Shown piece by piece: positions 22,383-35,300 of a DNA stretch of 64,000 nucleotides. Made by a program: the position numbers and the translations under genes. How positions within the stretch are numbered: the first letter of the stretch is position 1; each line of letters begins with the position of its first letter. The DNA is from Mrakia gelida (taxonomy: Eukaryota; Basidiomycota; Tremellomycetes; Cystofilobasidiales; Mrakiaceae): positions 1,302,001 to 1,366,000 of the forward strand of contig BRON01000008.1 of assembly GCA_024345305.1 (NCBI GenBank), in the 5' to 3' direction. The notes under the pieces are model-generated. The model searched no databases. It was not told the DNA's origin and was given only the letters and a program-made list of their open reading frames with translations.

Positions 22383-23298
22383 CGTCGTCGAGGGATTTTG
22401 GTAGAAGGAAGTGATCTTGAAAGGTGACCCAAAGGGGAGAGGAGTTAGATGTGTAGGGTTTTGAAGGTGGTGGTGGTTAAGGGGGAGGGGAGGGGGCGAA
22501 GAGAGTTTTCGCGTTCGGGTAGGACTTTTCAAGCGAAGGAATCTCGGGGTGGAAGACCCGATGGAAGCTTTGCTGGCGGGCTGAAGGGGGTGGGAGGAGG
22601 GCGAGGAGAGGGCTTGTAGAGTTGAGGATCGATGTGTTAGATTTCCCTTGCGTTCCGGGAGGAGTTGGGCGAGAAGGGAGTGAGAGAAGGAGAGAGGGAA
22701 GGTGTCGGACGAAGAGAGGCAAAAACCATCAGATAAGGTCGAGTCTTTTCGCACCATCCACCGCAGTGAGCCCGATAGATGGTGGTGAGAATCTTCTCCT
22801 GCTCCCTAGCTCTTCTCCCTCTCTTCTCTCGCGAAAACCTGGTCAAAATCGAGGTCGAGAAGCTTCCCTGATCGCTCGTAGACTTTTCCGTCGCACGCTC
22901 TGATTCGCTGCTTGGCCAACGCTCTAGATGACCGTCAGAACCGAGAAACGGACCGCCGTCAACGTTCCAGTCGGTCTAGCACAGTTTTTCCGCTTCGAAA
23001 GAGGTAGATTTTCTACTTTGTGAAGGTCTGTTGACGTTTTGGAATCTCCTCGACCCTTCTTCTCGACGACCGTCTGGTCCTTCTTCACATTCTTTCAGAC
23101 GTTCTTTTTCCGACTCGGTCCTAGAACGTCGTACTCCGTTCTCGCGAGGAATCGCTTCCTCGATGGCGAGGGAGCAAGGTATATGCGTCGCGCGACGGCT
23201 CGTTTCTCGCTCAGCCCTTCGCGACGAGACACGGGCTCTCCACGCGACGAGCGAGACGAGTTGGCTTCTCCTCGCATCCACCATCTTCTCTTCTCATC
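22383..23298. promoter_or_regulatory. Long divergent promoter region between HAP2 and THO1
   Basis: 916 bp between two divergent start codons, the longest such gap here. The HAP2 side (22383-22757) is open in the HAP2 frame and is either leader or coding extension. The THO1 side is C/T-rich (23040-23300) and may contain a 5'UTR intron. No other gene recognised. Confidence 0.45.
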
Positions 23299-24983
23299 AT
23301 GTCCTTCTCTGAAACTCAACTGTTCGTACATGCTCTCACTTGGCTCTCTGTACGCTCAGGCTGACTCTCGCTTATCTTTCTCCCTCTTTGGATCTCCCAG
23401 TAAAGCTCTCAAGGTGTCTGAGCTCAAGGACAAGCTCACTGAGCTTGCCTTGCCTACTTCCGGCAAAAAGGAGGAGTTGATCGCTAGGATCTTGGCTGCC
23501 GTTCCCTCAGAGGGAGCTGCCGCTGCTGGTGGAGACGACTTCGATCCTCTCGTGAGTCCCGTTTCTCGTCGCTCGTTCGAAGGAGGAGGAGAGGGAGGGA
23601 AGGGAAGGGAAGAGGGCGAGGCGAGCTCGACACTCCTCCTTCCTCCCTTCCAGATCCTCGGGAAGCAGCTCTTCTTCGACGAATTTTATTTCTAGAGAGC
23701 GAGGGTCATTGCCTCCGCCTCAGCCTAGTCGAGAAAAGCTCGCTCTCGCTGGATGGAGGCGGGACGAAGACACGTTCTCGATCAACACCTCCCTTCCCTT
23801 CCCCTCCCTTTGACAACTCCATCCACCCGCTCTTCCTTCCTCAAGCCCAGCCAGCTCACTCCTCCATCTCTCTCCTTCCTTCTAGCTCGCCCCTCCCCAA
23901 GACTTTGACTGGAACGCCGACGAAACCGACTCAGCAGCTGCTCCTCCCCCTCCTCCTCCAGCACCCGCCGCCGCTCCCATCGCACCTTCGACCTCGACGC
24001 CTTCCCTCGCTGCCGTAGACAAGAAGCTCGAGGAGTCTCCTGCCGTCGTCGCTGTACGTATCCTCGCTCTAGTTCTTCCCCTTACGCTGGCACAGAGAGC
24101 TCACCCTTTTCCCTTCCTTCCGTCTCGATGCAGCCCTCCAGCTCGGATGCTGCTCCTCCCGCTGCCATCCCAGCTCCTCCAGCTCCTACACCCGTCGAGC
24201 CCGCCGCCCCGGCTGCTCCCGTCCTTACTGCTGAGGAGAAGGCTGCTGCTGCTGCTGCTGATATCGAGAAGAAGAAGGCTCGAGCTGCTAGGTTCGGAGT
24301 TGTGAGTTCCCTTTCCCCCTTCCCTTCCCTTTGCTCGCGAGCTCGAGCTCGACTCCTTCCCTTCCCACCCTTCGCGTCTTCCATCATCCTTCTCTAGCCA
24401 CCAACCACCATCCCTCACCAATATCACCACCCCACAAACCCCACTTTGCTCCTAGACCTCTCAATTCCCCCAAAACTGACTCCCATCCCTTCTCCCTCCC
24501 TCGCCAGCCCTACGTCGAGAAATCAGAACCCACCCCTCCCCGAAAAGCCACCGCTACCCTCCCCCCCGGTCCCAAGGGTTCCAAGCCAGTGGTCCCCACC
24601 AAACCTACGACCGTCGCCGCTGCTGCTGCTCCCGTCGTGGCCGCGCCAGCCGCTCCCAAGAAGGAAGTGGATCCCGTGGAGGAGGAGAAGAAGAGGAAGA
24701 GGGCAGAGAAGTTTGGGGCTGTTGTGCCGGTGAGTGGGATGATTCTCTCTGTTCTCTTTGAAGGTTGAGGTTGAGGTTGGACGGGTGGCTGAGTGGAGGG
24801 AGAAGGAGAGGGCAGGGTAGGGACGGGAGGTTGGGAGGACGGGAGGGAGGGAGAGCGCGTCGAACCCGAGGAGACGACGAGTGGTTGGAACGAACGAGAG
24901 AGGGCGTTGAGCTGACTCTCGTTTCATCTCTTTTGTTTTGCGGCTCGCTTTGGCAGGCTGAAAAGAAGGCTAAGACCGATTAG
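23299..24983 (+). CDS. THO1: SAP-domain mRNA export protein, Tho1/SARNP-like
   Basis: Binds RNA and DNA and links transcription to mRNA packaging and export with TREX. Exon 1 is tiny (MSFSETQL, split by an intron in the Leu codon). Exon 2 gives the SAP domain: KALKVSELKDKLTELALP then TSGKKEELIARILAAV. A long intron (23551 to about 23885) follows, then QDFDWNADETD, an Ala/Pro-rich linker, and two copies of the short helical motif of the Tho1/CIP29 family, KKARAARFGV and RKRAEKFGAV. The last exon is AEKKAKTD-stop at 24983. The two RxxRFG/KRAEKFG motifs and the C-terminal basic end fit the family well. A possible short alternative exon lies inside the long intron. Confidence 0.88.
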
Positions 24984-25454
24984 GTCAGGTCTGCTGAGGA
25001 AACGACGACGAAGAACGGACGGACGGAGAGCGAGAGGGAGGGGTTGACGTTGTAGGAAATGCTTTGTTTACTTTACGTTACGTAACTGTGTATCGATGGG
25101 GTAGATGAACTGCTCCTGAGCTGGGCGGGGAAAAGAGGGGGAGAGGATGATGAGAGAGATGGCGAAAGAACACCGAGGAAACGACGAACGACGTGGCTCG
25201 CTCGCTTCTCGTTTCTCGCTTCGCCTTGCACGCTGGTGTTCTCTCATCCAAACAAATTTTCGCGAGCACATCCAGCTCCCTACCGGGAAATCTACCTTTG
25301 CAAAGCAGGAACATTTTCATACGAACGCACCCTTTTTTTCGGCCCTCCCAATCTCCTTCGGACGCGCCTTGCCCCCCTTCTTTTCGATTCGACGTTGACC
25401 TCAACCCACCACCTTCCCTCCCTTCCTTCCCTCTTTCTCCCCTCCCCCGTTGGA
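24984..25454. other. Intergenic between THO1 and P450 reductase
   Basis: THO1 3' flank and reductase promoter. The last 80 bases before the ATG are strongly C/T-rich. No gene recognised. Confidence 0.5.
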
Positions 25455-28450
25455 ATGGTTTCCTCGACGGACCTGGTTATCCTAGCTATGGGAGGCCTTC
25501 TCGCTGTCCTCTACCTCTACAAGGACAAGATCCTCGGTCCCAAGGTTCCCTCGACTTCAAGTTCAACGTCTTCGAGCACGAACGGAGGAGGAGGATCGAA
25601 GCTGAACGCGAATGGGACCAAGAAGTATCAAGGCGATCCGAGAGATTTCGTGGCTAAGATGAAGGATGGAGTGAGTGCCAATGATCCTCTTTTGGGTTGG
25701 GCTTGGGTTGGGTTTGGGAGGGGAGGCTGGGAGGGTGAAGGGGCAGGGGAGGATGGGAGGGAGGGAACAGGGAGGACGAGGAGGGCGAGAGGCTAGGTGA
25801 CGTGGCGAGCTTGGAGGGAGATCGCTTCACTCTTGCAGAGCGAATTCTCGGAAAAGATATCAACGAGAAGGAGCTGCTCGATATGGTGTTGAGAGCGTGG
25901 GAAGTTTTTCCCTTGACGGAACGGAGGAGCTGTTTGAAACTCTCTCTCCCTCTTCCTCATTCGCACCCAAAGCTCGAACGACTTTCTCCTGCTCCCCTCG
26001 CCCCTTCCTTCCTGCTTCTTCTAACCCGATCCTGCCCTTCCCGAGCTTCATCAACCATCCCATCCCCCTCCTCTCTCGAATCCTCGAGCTAACCTTCCTC
26101 CCCTTCCTTTTCTTCGTCCTCGTTCGTTCGCAGAAAAAACGCCTAGCCGTCTTCTACGGTTCGCAGACTGGAACAGCCGAGGAGTACGCTACTCGAATCG
26201 CCAAAGAGATCAAGTCCAGGTTCGGAGTCTCCTCCCTCGTGTGCGACATCGAGGAGTACGACTTCGACAAGCTCGATCAGGTCCCAGAGGAGTGTGCCGT
26301 CGTCTTCGTGATGGCCACCTACGGAGAGGGAGAGCCGACGGACAACGCGGTTCAGTTCATGGAGTTGATTGAGGAGTCGACGCCCGAGTTTTCGAACGGA
26401 GAGGGTCTGGAGGGGTTGAAGTATGTGGTATTCGGACTGGGGAACAGGACGTGAGTATTAGAGTGCTCGATTGCAGGTGGTGGGAGGTCGTAGGAGCTGG
26501 GTGGAGGAGCGCGGCTGGAGGAAGGGGGAGAACGCGAGAGCTCAAGCTGACCTTCCTTCCCCTCCTCTCGTTATCGCTTCCTCCTTTCGCTGCAGCTACG
26601 AGCACTACAACATCATCGGTCGAAAGGTCGACGCTCGTCTCACCGCCCTCGGAGCCAAGAGGATCTCCACCGTCGGAGAAGGAGACGACGACAAGTCGAT
26701 GGAGGAGGACTACCTGGAGTGGAAGGACACCATGTTCCCTGAGCTCGCCCTCGCTCTCGGACTCGAGGAAGGAGGAGTAGGAGAGTCACCCGACTTCGTC
26801 GTTACCGAAACCACCACCTACCCATCGGAGAAGGTCTTCAGAGGAGAACTCTCGTCCCGAGCCCTCCTCGGAACCAAAGGAATCCACGACGCGAAGAACC
26901 CTTTCCCCTCCCCCGTCATCGCCACCAGGGAACTCTTCTCGTCAGGAGAGAGGAACTGCGTTCATCTCGAGTTCGACATCACCGGATCCGGAATCTCGTA
27001 CCAGCATGGAGATCACGTCGCTCTCTGGCCCAGCAACTCGGACGTCGAGGTCGAACGGATCCTTTCGGTTCTCGGACTCGCTGAGGGAGACAAGCGACAC
27101 ACCGTCTTCAACGTCGTTTCCCTCGATCCTACTCTCGCCAAGGTCCCCTTCCCTACTCCTACCACCTACGACGCCGTCTTCCGTCACTACCTCGACATCT
27201 CGGCCGTCGCGTCTCGTCAGACCCTCTCCCTCCTCGCTCAGTACGCCCCCTCGGAGGAGATCAAGGCTCGTCTCACTCGACTCGGAACGGACAAGGAAGT
27301 CTACCACGACGAGGTCGTCAACGGTCATCTTCGACTCGCCGAGGTTCTCCAAATCGCAGCCGGAAACGACACCACCGTCCCTCCCTCTCCTTCCAACACC
27401 ACCATCTGGACGATCCCCTTCGATCGAATCATCTCCGACATCCCTCGTCTCCAACCTCGTTTCTACTCCATTTCCTCGTCCCCGAAACTCTACCCTACCG
27501 CCATCCACGTCACAGCCGTCGTCCTTCGCTACCAGTCCGAACCAGCGTCCAAGGTTCGACCCTCCAAGTGGGTGTTCGGACTCGGAACCAACTACCTCCT
27601 CAACATCATGATGGCCTCGAACGGAGAGTCCGCTCCAGAGGAGGAGGACGTGTCGAAGGATCTTCCTGGTCACGTTACGGCCCCGACGTACGCTCTCGAG
27701 GGACCTAGAGGGATTTACAAGAACGAGAAGATGTTCAAGGTCCCGATTCACGTTAGGAGGTCGACGTTCAGATTGCCTACGTCGCCGAAGATCCCTGTGA
27801 TCATGATTGGACCTGGAACTGTACGTATCTGACTCTCGTCGCGTCGAGCTTCGCCTCGAGACTCCCCTGCCTTCTCTTCGCGTCGACCTCCCCTCTCTCC
27901 CCTTCTTCGAGGACCTCGTTACTGACCTCTCTCCCTATCCCTCTTCTTCTTCGCCTCGTTTCTCATCTAACAGGGAGTCGCCCCCTTCCGAGGTTTCGTC
28001 CAAGAACGAGTCGCCCTCGCCCGTCGCTCGATCGAGAAGAACGGACCCACCGCTCTCGACGACTGGGCACCCATGTACCTCTTCTACGGCTCCCGAGACG
28101 AATCCGACTTCCTCTACTCCTCCGAATGGCCAGCCTACGAAGCAGAACTCAACGGCAAGTTCAAGATCTTCGTCGCCCTCTCTCGATCCGGACCTAGGAA
28201 ACCCGACGGAAGCAAGATCTACGTGCAGGACCTGCTCTGGGAGCAGAGGAAGGAGGTCGCCAAGATGATCCTCGAGAAGAGGGGAAGCGTGTATGTGTGT
28301 GGAGATGGGAGGAACATGAGTAAGGATGTGGAGGGGAAATTGGCGGCGATGCTGGCGGAGGCGAAGGGGGGGAAGGCGGAGGTGGAGGGGGTGGAGGAGG
28401 TGAAGAACTTGAAGACCAGGTCGAGGTTGTTGCTGGATGTTTGGTCGTAG
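25455..28450 (+). CDS. NCP1: NADPH-cytochrome P450 reductase
   Basis: Passes electrons from NADPH through FAD and FMN to P450s such as lanosterol demethylase, at the ER. The N-terminus is a single membrane anchor (TDLVILAMGGLLAVLYLYKD). The flavodoxin part shows FYGSQTGTAEEYA, ATYGEGEPTDNA and GLGNRTYEHYN. The FAD/NADPH part shows QPRFYSISSS, MIGPGTGVAPFRGF, FYGSRDESDFLY and CGDGRNM, ending in the usual aromatic C-terminus (LLLDVWS-stop, 28450). Five exons by my reading: 25455-25670, 26134 to about 26451, 26595 to about 27820, 27974 to the end; the first intron (463 nt) is long for this genome. All key motifs are intact, so it should be active. Confidence 0.96.
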
Positions 28451-29110
28451 TTGTGTTTAGATCTCTACGGCTGCTGCTCCGCGTCTTTCTGGGATTCGTT
28501 TTGCTCGTCTCGCTCGCTTTCCTCCCTTCCGTTTGCTTTATCTCCCTTCTTTCTTTCCACCTTAAGCTGGTCCTCATCTTGGGCCCCTTCACCACCTACT
28601 AATCTCTCGCTTCGCATAGACTCGCTCTTCCCCATCCATCCCTCCCTCCCCTAGTTTTCTCGAAGACGAGGGACGCGACTTCCCCTCGCGCGTCGCCATC
28701 CTCTCCCCTCTTCTCTCTTTCTCGGTTTTTCTTCACTCGATTTGCATAAGCCATCAACTACGCACCCTATAGATCTTTCTTGGCTGAATTGTCTCCCGCT
28801 CTCGCGAAGAAGAAACGAAAAGCTCAATCGTTTCGTGGGAGCAGGAGAAATCGGTTTCGAGCTCACACGCTTCTCCTCCCTCCAACCTCCAGCCTAGCTC
28901 CAACACCCTTTCTCTCTCTCGAATCTCGAAGTTCACATCGTTCTCTGACGCTCTGACCCCCTTCACGTGTACAAGATTAGATATCTTTATCTGGAAACTC
29001 TCGTCGCAGGCGGAGAACGAAACCTCGTCATCCGACTCTCCTCGAGCTGTCTCTCTCCCAAATAGACCTCCTCCTCTCCCTTCCCTCCTTCCCACTCAAC
29101 CACATCCACC
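28451..29110. other. Intergenic between P450 reductase and the PLD-like gene
   Basis: 3' flank of the reductase, T-rich at 28480-28600, then a promoter stretch ending in a C/T-rich leader before the ATG at 29111. No coding sequence recognised. Confidence 0.5.
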
Positions 29111-31906
29111 ATGTCTCCCACCACCGCTCCATCCGACAAGCTCCTCTCCCTCCTCCACTCACCCAACACCGTCACCTCAGAACTCGCGAAGGAACCTTCT
29201 CGAGCCGTCTTCGACGTCGCTCAAGACCTGTTCGGCTCAGCGGAACCGTCCAAATTTCACGAGATCCTCGATAAACTTCATCTCAAGAGCTCTTCGTCCA
29301 AGGAGGAGGAGGAGGTGGAGTTCACGAAGGAGGTGCTGGATAGGGTTGCGGAGGGCGGGAAGTTTAAGGAGAGGCCGGGGAATCTGTTCTTGAAGGTCAG
29401 TGATGAGCTCGAGCTCGACCTCCCTCCTCCTTGCTCGCGAACGCAGGCGGGCAGGTCTATATCTGGCTGAGAGGTCACGAGAGAGGGACGTTTCCCGCTA
29501 CGAGCATGATGTTGACTTGTTGCTGTCTCGTGTTCTCGTGCCTCTTGTCGGTTTGGGTTCGCAGATTTTCCACGATGTTCTCGCAACGCTCGAGGCGGAT
29601 CCGATGGCTGGATTGGTTTCTCCTCCTCTTCTCGCTTCGACGGGAGTGATCCCGCTTTCGATCGTTAGTGTGATTCCGGATATCATCAAGCACTGTAAGT
29701 GTTCTCAGTTTCGTCGATGAAGATGTTGAAAACGCTCGAAGCTGACGGTCCCGATGCTCGTTTCTCTCGCGTCCCTCCACTTCTCCCCCGTTTCCTTTCT
29801 TCCTCGACGACCTCTTTGGCAGACGCCGATGTCATCGTCCGAGCAGAGACCGAGATCTTCTTCGCTACCAACTTCTGGGAGGCTTCGGGAGCAGCCAAGA
29901 CGATCTGTGAAGCTCTCGTCGAGCTTTCGCGACGCGTCGGAGAACGAGGAGGACCCAAGATTGTTGTCAAGATGAGTGAGTGCCATTTCACTCCTCTCCT
30001 TCCACCCTAGCGTCCTCTAACCTCTCGTCTCTTGCAGTGTACGATCGTGGAAACCCCAAGCAAGCCATCGAGCCCCATCAGTTCGTCGACGTCGAAACCT
30101 ACACGGGCCCAAAGGTCAAGCTTCCCTCGCCCGAAGAGATCCCCAAACTCTCGCTCGAAGTCATCAACTACCACAAGCCTCCGGTCGGAACCTTCCACGC
30201 CAAGTACCTCGTCGTCGACAGGAAGATCGTCCTCCTTAACAGCAACAACATCCAAGATCGAGTCAACGTCGAGATGATGTCTCATATCGAAGGAGATATC
30301 GTACAAGTCAGTTCTTCCCAAGCTCCACTCATCGATCTCAACGATGTAACTGACCGTGCTCTCCTGCGAACAGGGCTTCTACGACATGGCTCTCCTCTCC
30401 TGGAACAACGCTCTTCACCCTCCCCTTCCCCTCCTCACCTCGCCTCCACCTCTGCAAACCCACTTCGACTTCGGTCTCGATCACCCTCACATCTCCGCCA
30501 AGGATCTTACCTCGGAAGCCAACGAGGACTCGAAGAAGGTTCTCCATCAGCAGCTTGGAGTCGAGTCGGACGCGGCGAGCAGCTCACGCGTCAACGACGA
30601 GAAGTTCGACGAGGATAACTGGAAGGAGGCTCAGAGAGTGCAGGAAGGTCTTAGGAGTGGAGAGGATCTGAATGCTCATCTGAGTGAGTACGAATCCGCA
30701 ACGCTTTGGCTTCGCTCGAACGTTCGAACTGACGCGTCTCCTTTTTCGCGATCTCCATCCTTTCCCTCCTCCTTCCTTCGCATCCTTTTCCCCTCCGCCA
30801 ACCAATCCACTCTTCTTGCGTAGACACTGGGACCAAGATCAGCTCGACAGAACCCTTCGACTCAACAGCCGAACCCTTCCGCCCTCACGTCGTTCACTCC
30901 CCTCATCAGCCTGTCCCGATGTGTCTCGTCAATCGACGCCCTCATGGACGACCCGGACATGGAGATACCAACAACCCTCAAGACGCAGCTTGGCTCGCTG
31001 GATTCAAGTATGCGAAGAAGACGGTCTTCATGTGAGTTCGAGCTCTCGGCTCAGAGCGAGACCCGCGACGCGTCGAGCGAGTAATCTTTCTAACTCGCTT
31101 TCTCTCCTCTCTCGCAGCCAAACTCCGACCTTCAACGCTACACCCGTAGTCGCAGCAGCTCTCGAGGCCGTCCGTCGAGGTGTCGAGGTCACGATCTTCG
31201 CCGATCTGGGTTCGTCTGCGTCTTTCTTTGCTCGATTTTCCGCGTCGTATCGCGCGAGCTGACTCTTCGACCTCTCCTCGTCTTCTTCCGCCTTTATCAG
31301 GCTTCAACGACGAGGGGGAGCTTCTTCCTTACCAAGGAGGAACGAACGAGATGGTCGCTATCGCGATGTACAAGGAACTCCAGTCGGACGAGGAGAAGGC
31401 GAGGCTTCGAATCCACTGGTACACCGGGAAGGATCAGCGAACGCCGTTAACGGCGACGAAGAAGTCGAGGAACTGTCACGTCAAGCTCGCTATCTTCGAC
31501 GGGGAGGTTGGGATGCAGGGGAATGGGAATCAAGGTGAGTTGTCGAGACCTGGCTTCGTTCGGTTCCGGACCATCGTTCGTCGACCCGACGTCAAATGCT
31601 GACCCTTTCCCCTCTTTCCCTCACTCATCCCATCGTTTCGCAGACACCCAATCCTGGTTCCACTCTCAAGAGATCAACGTCCTCGTCGACTCGGCTCTGA
31701 TCTGCTCGGAGTGGTTCGACGCGATCCTCTCGAACCAGAACACGATGCAGCACGGTAAGCTCGATCTCGACGGAGTATGGAGGGATCCGAAGGACGGTTC
31801 GACGCTCGAGGGAGCGGGTCATATCCCGAAGGGGCCGTTCAAGAGCTTGGCTGGAGTGAAGGGAGCTATCGAGCGAGTCAGAGGGGAGGGAGGGTTCGAG
31901 ACGTGA
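29111..31906 (+). CDS. Phospholipase-D-superfamily protein with two HKD motifs
   Basis: Starts MSPTTAPSDKLLSLLHSPNT. About eight introns. Both catalytic HxKxxxxD/N motifs are seen: FHAKYLVVDRKIVLLNSNN (about 30195-30250) and CHVKLAIFDGEVGMQGNGNQ (about 31480-31535), each followed by the usual Asn/Gly-rich turn. Between them lie EIFFATNFWEASGAAKTICE, GFKYAKKTVFIQTPTFNA and VEVTIFADLGFNDEGELLPY, the strand pattern of PLD half-domains. Ends RVRGEGGFET-stop. There are no PX or PH domains, so it is unlike classical Spo14-type PLD and resembles the shorter fungal PLD-like proteins of unknown substrate. It may be a phosphodiesterase acting on phospholipids or nucleic acid; the substrate cannot be read from the sequence. 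Confidence 0.85.
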
Positions 31907-32371
31907 TTGTTTTTGGTTCGGGGTTGAGGTTGATTTTTTGGGTTGTGCTTCGCGTTACTTTACTTCTATGCATCTCTTGAGTCTTTGCTTCCACTGACGT
32001 GAAAGTTGAAGACGTGGATTACAGGGAGTTTTGAGGAACTCGAGCTCGAGCGTCGAAGCAGGGGGAGGCAGGGTCGAGCTCACAACTTTCGGAGTCGCTC
32101 TGACTTCGTCTCGCCTCCTCCTCTCCTCCCTCTCAACTACCGCCTCAGATGCAGTGCCTGTGCTCATCTTCCTTCCCCTCTTCGTAACCTTGCACCCTCG
32201 ATCGTAGAGAAGGGGGAGGAGGGCGAAGGCAGCCTTGAAGGAAGAGAGATCGACGGCTGCCTCGTCGCTTGAACCCAAACAGCTTGAGACCTGAGAGAGT
32301 TTGCTTTCCTTTCGCTTCCTTCCCCAACCATCAACCCTCACCTCATCTACTCCTCAGCAGCACACCCACCC
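31907..32371. other. Intergenic between PLD-like gene and sterol glucosyltransferase
   Basis: 3' flank (T-rich to about 31985) and promoter. C/T-rich leader directly before the ATG at 32372. No coding sequence recognised. Confidence 0.5.
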
Positions 32372-35300
32372 ATGTCGGACCCATCTGGTAGCAGACCTCC
32401 GAGACCAGAAAAGGCGCTCCCTCCTACACCGCCAGCGGAAGAAGAGCTTCCTCCGCCAGCTTGGACGAGACGAAGGGATGAGCTCGTTCTCGACGACTCG
32501 GACGGTGAAGACGACGACGAGTTCGATGATGTCAAGAGTGATCCTGCTAAAGGTGAGTGTCCTATGCATCTCATCGTGCCTCGAGGGGTATATCTGTTCG
32601 GAACGAAGAAGAGAACTCGAACGAGAGCTCACCTCGCCCTCCTCCCTCCTCCTCCTTCAGCCCCAACGATCGACTTCTCCTCCTTCAGCATGAAGGGAAA
32701 GGGGCTCTCTTCTCTCGCCAAACTCAACACCGACGGAAGGATAGCCATCGATCTCGCTCTCCCCAAATCAGCCAAATCTCTGCCCGACCTCCCCAAGGAC
32801 TATGCTCCCGAAGTCGAGGAAGACGGCGTTGAGCTTGAGCGAACGGATCTGTCCGGAGGAGCGAGGTTCGGTGGTGTACCCAAGCTCTCCATTCTCATCT
32901 GTATCGTAGGATCTCGAGGTGAGCCTTCGATTCGTCCCCCGATTTCTCCCTGAAGTCGAACCTGATCTCGAACGAAACTCTTTCTCGTTCTCGATCTTCA
33001 AGGCGACGTCCAGCCGTACCTCGCCCTCTCTCTCGCTCTCGTCGCTCACGGACATCGAGTCCGACTCGCGACTCACGGGGAGTTTAAAGACTTCATTCAG
33101 GGATCTTCGAAGGGGACGGTCGAGTTCTTCGACCTTGGGGGTGATCCGAGGTGAGTGCGAGCGCGTTGTGATCTTCCTCGTCCAGCTTCGAGACTGATTC
33201 TCGATCTTCTCGCTCTCTTCCTCGCAGAGATCTACTCTCTTACTGCGTCAAGAACCCTGGGTTGATGCCTGGCTTCGAGAGTCTGACGAATGGAGATATA
33301 GGTGAGCGTTTTCGTCCCCTGTTTGCTCTGTCGCAGCTCCTTCCCCTTTGCTCGCGTTGACGCGTCGGAGAAAAGGAGGAAGCTGACTCTTTGACCTCTC
33401 TGGTACTCTCTACTCTTATCCTTCCACCCAGGAAAGAAGAAGAAGATGCTCAAGGAGGTACGTTCCGTCTGCGTCGCCGTCGTTCGCGGCCTTCCATCCC
33501 CCTCCCCTCCCCTTTCGGTCATCTCTCCCCGTCGCGACCTCCGCTGACCTCTTCGCGTCCTCTCCTTGGTGATTCTTAGATCATGAAAGGTTGCTGGCAA
33601 GCTTCGTTCTATCCGGACGTTACGACTGGTCGAGGGTTCGCTGCAGGTGCGTCCCTCCTTTTCCTTCGACTTCTCTTCGCGACGATGCCGTCTCGAGTTG
33701 CGTCTCTCGAGCTGACCTTATCTCATTATTTGGCACTGTGGTTATTAATGAAACGCTTACTCAGATGCTATCATCAGTAATCCTCCAGCTTTCGCTCACA
33801 TCCATCTCGCCGAGGCTTTGGGACGTGAGTTGTCGTCGCTTCGAATCTTTACCCCCTTCTCGCGAACCTTTTCTGATGAGCTCCTCGTTCTCCTCCTGAC
33901 TCGTTTCAACATCCAGTACCACTACAAATGACTTTCAGTTCGTTCTCTCCCTCGTTTCCCTCTCTCACCGTCTCCCCTCGCCGTCGAATCTGATCGCCCA
34001 CTTCCGCTCGTCCTCGACTCTTCCAGCGATGCCTTGGTCCGCCACAACGGAATTCCATCACCCTCTCGTTCAGATCAACACTTCCAACGCTCCCAAGGGG
34101 TTGACCAACTATCTCTCGTGAGTCGATCGAGCCGAAGTGGAAGTGGACGAGATAAGGACGAAGCTGACTGTCGCCTCCGTTTCAGGTTCTCGCTCGCCGA
34201 CATGATGACCTGGCAGGGTCTCTCGGGGATCACAAACAGCTTCAGGAAGAAGGTTCTCGGACTGGAGCCTCTCTCGGCGATCTCAGGACCGTCTGTTTTG
34301 GATCGAGTCAAGGTGAGACAAGGACACGTCTCGAAAGGAAGAGCGTTTTCGACCGACGCGTTGTTTCGAGACGCTGAACTCCAGTTTCGTCTTTCCAGAT
34401 TCCCTGGACGTACTGCTGGTCTCAAGGATTGATCCCGAAACCGTCCGATTGGAAACAGAACACAGGTGAGAGTTGTCCGTCGCGCGTCTTCCCTCGTCTC
34501 GACGTTCGAACTGATCCGTTCCCCTTCTCGTTACACCTCCAGATATCTCCGGTTTCTACTTCCTTGATCTCGCTTCGGTGAGCTCATAGTACAGTCAGTG
34601 CCCACACTTCGTTCTCAACTGCTGATTTCGCTCCTCTGGTATCCTCGCAGGACTATCAACCTCCCGTCGATCTCGCCGCTTTCCTCGCTGCTGGGCCTCC
34701 TCCGATCTACATCGGGTGAGTTGAAACTTCAGCCCACTCTGAAATAAGCCGTGAGAGTACTGAACTCATCTCGCCTTCTCTTCCCAGCTTCGGAAGCGTG
34801 CCCGTGACGGATCCCGTCGCGTTGACGAAGACAATTTTCGAGGCTGTCCGAACTTCGAACGTTCGAGCTCTCGTTAGTGCTGGATGGGGAGGTTTGGGAG
34901 GCGAGGATGTCCCTGAGGGAGTGTTCATCTTAGGTGAGTTTGGTCAGCAACGAAAGACGAGCGGTTGAACGAAACCTGACGCGTCTTCTCTCTTCGCAGG
35001 GAACGTTCCTCACGACTGGCTGTTCAAGAGGTGAGTTCTTCCCGTAACTTGCGTCGTGACGCTCGGAGCTGAACCTTTCCTTCTCGCTCCAGGGTCTGGG
35101 CCGTCTGCCATCACGGAGGTGAGTCGCGTCGACTTCTTTTTTTGTCCGGCACGCTTTTCGATCTTCTGACGCTCTCTACTTTTTTCTTCTGCTGCTCTTC
35201 CCAGGAGCTGGAACTACTGCTGGTGAGTTCTACTATCAATCGTCTTCTGAACGAGAACGAGCAGACCCAGCTCATGCCCTTCTTCTTTTCAGCTGGTCTT

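Noticed and set aside
26942..27751. 269-codon minus-strand ORF opposite P450 reductase
   Set aside because: Codon-aligned antisense of a strongly biased coding exon; composition is Arg/Val/Gly-rich with no domain.
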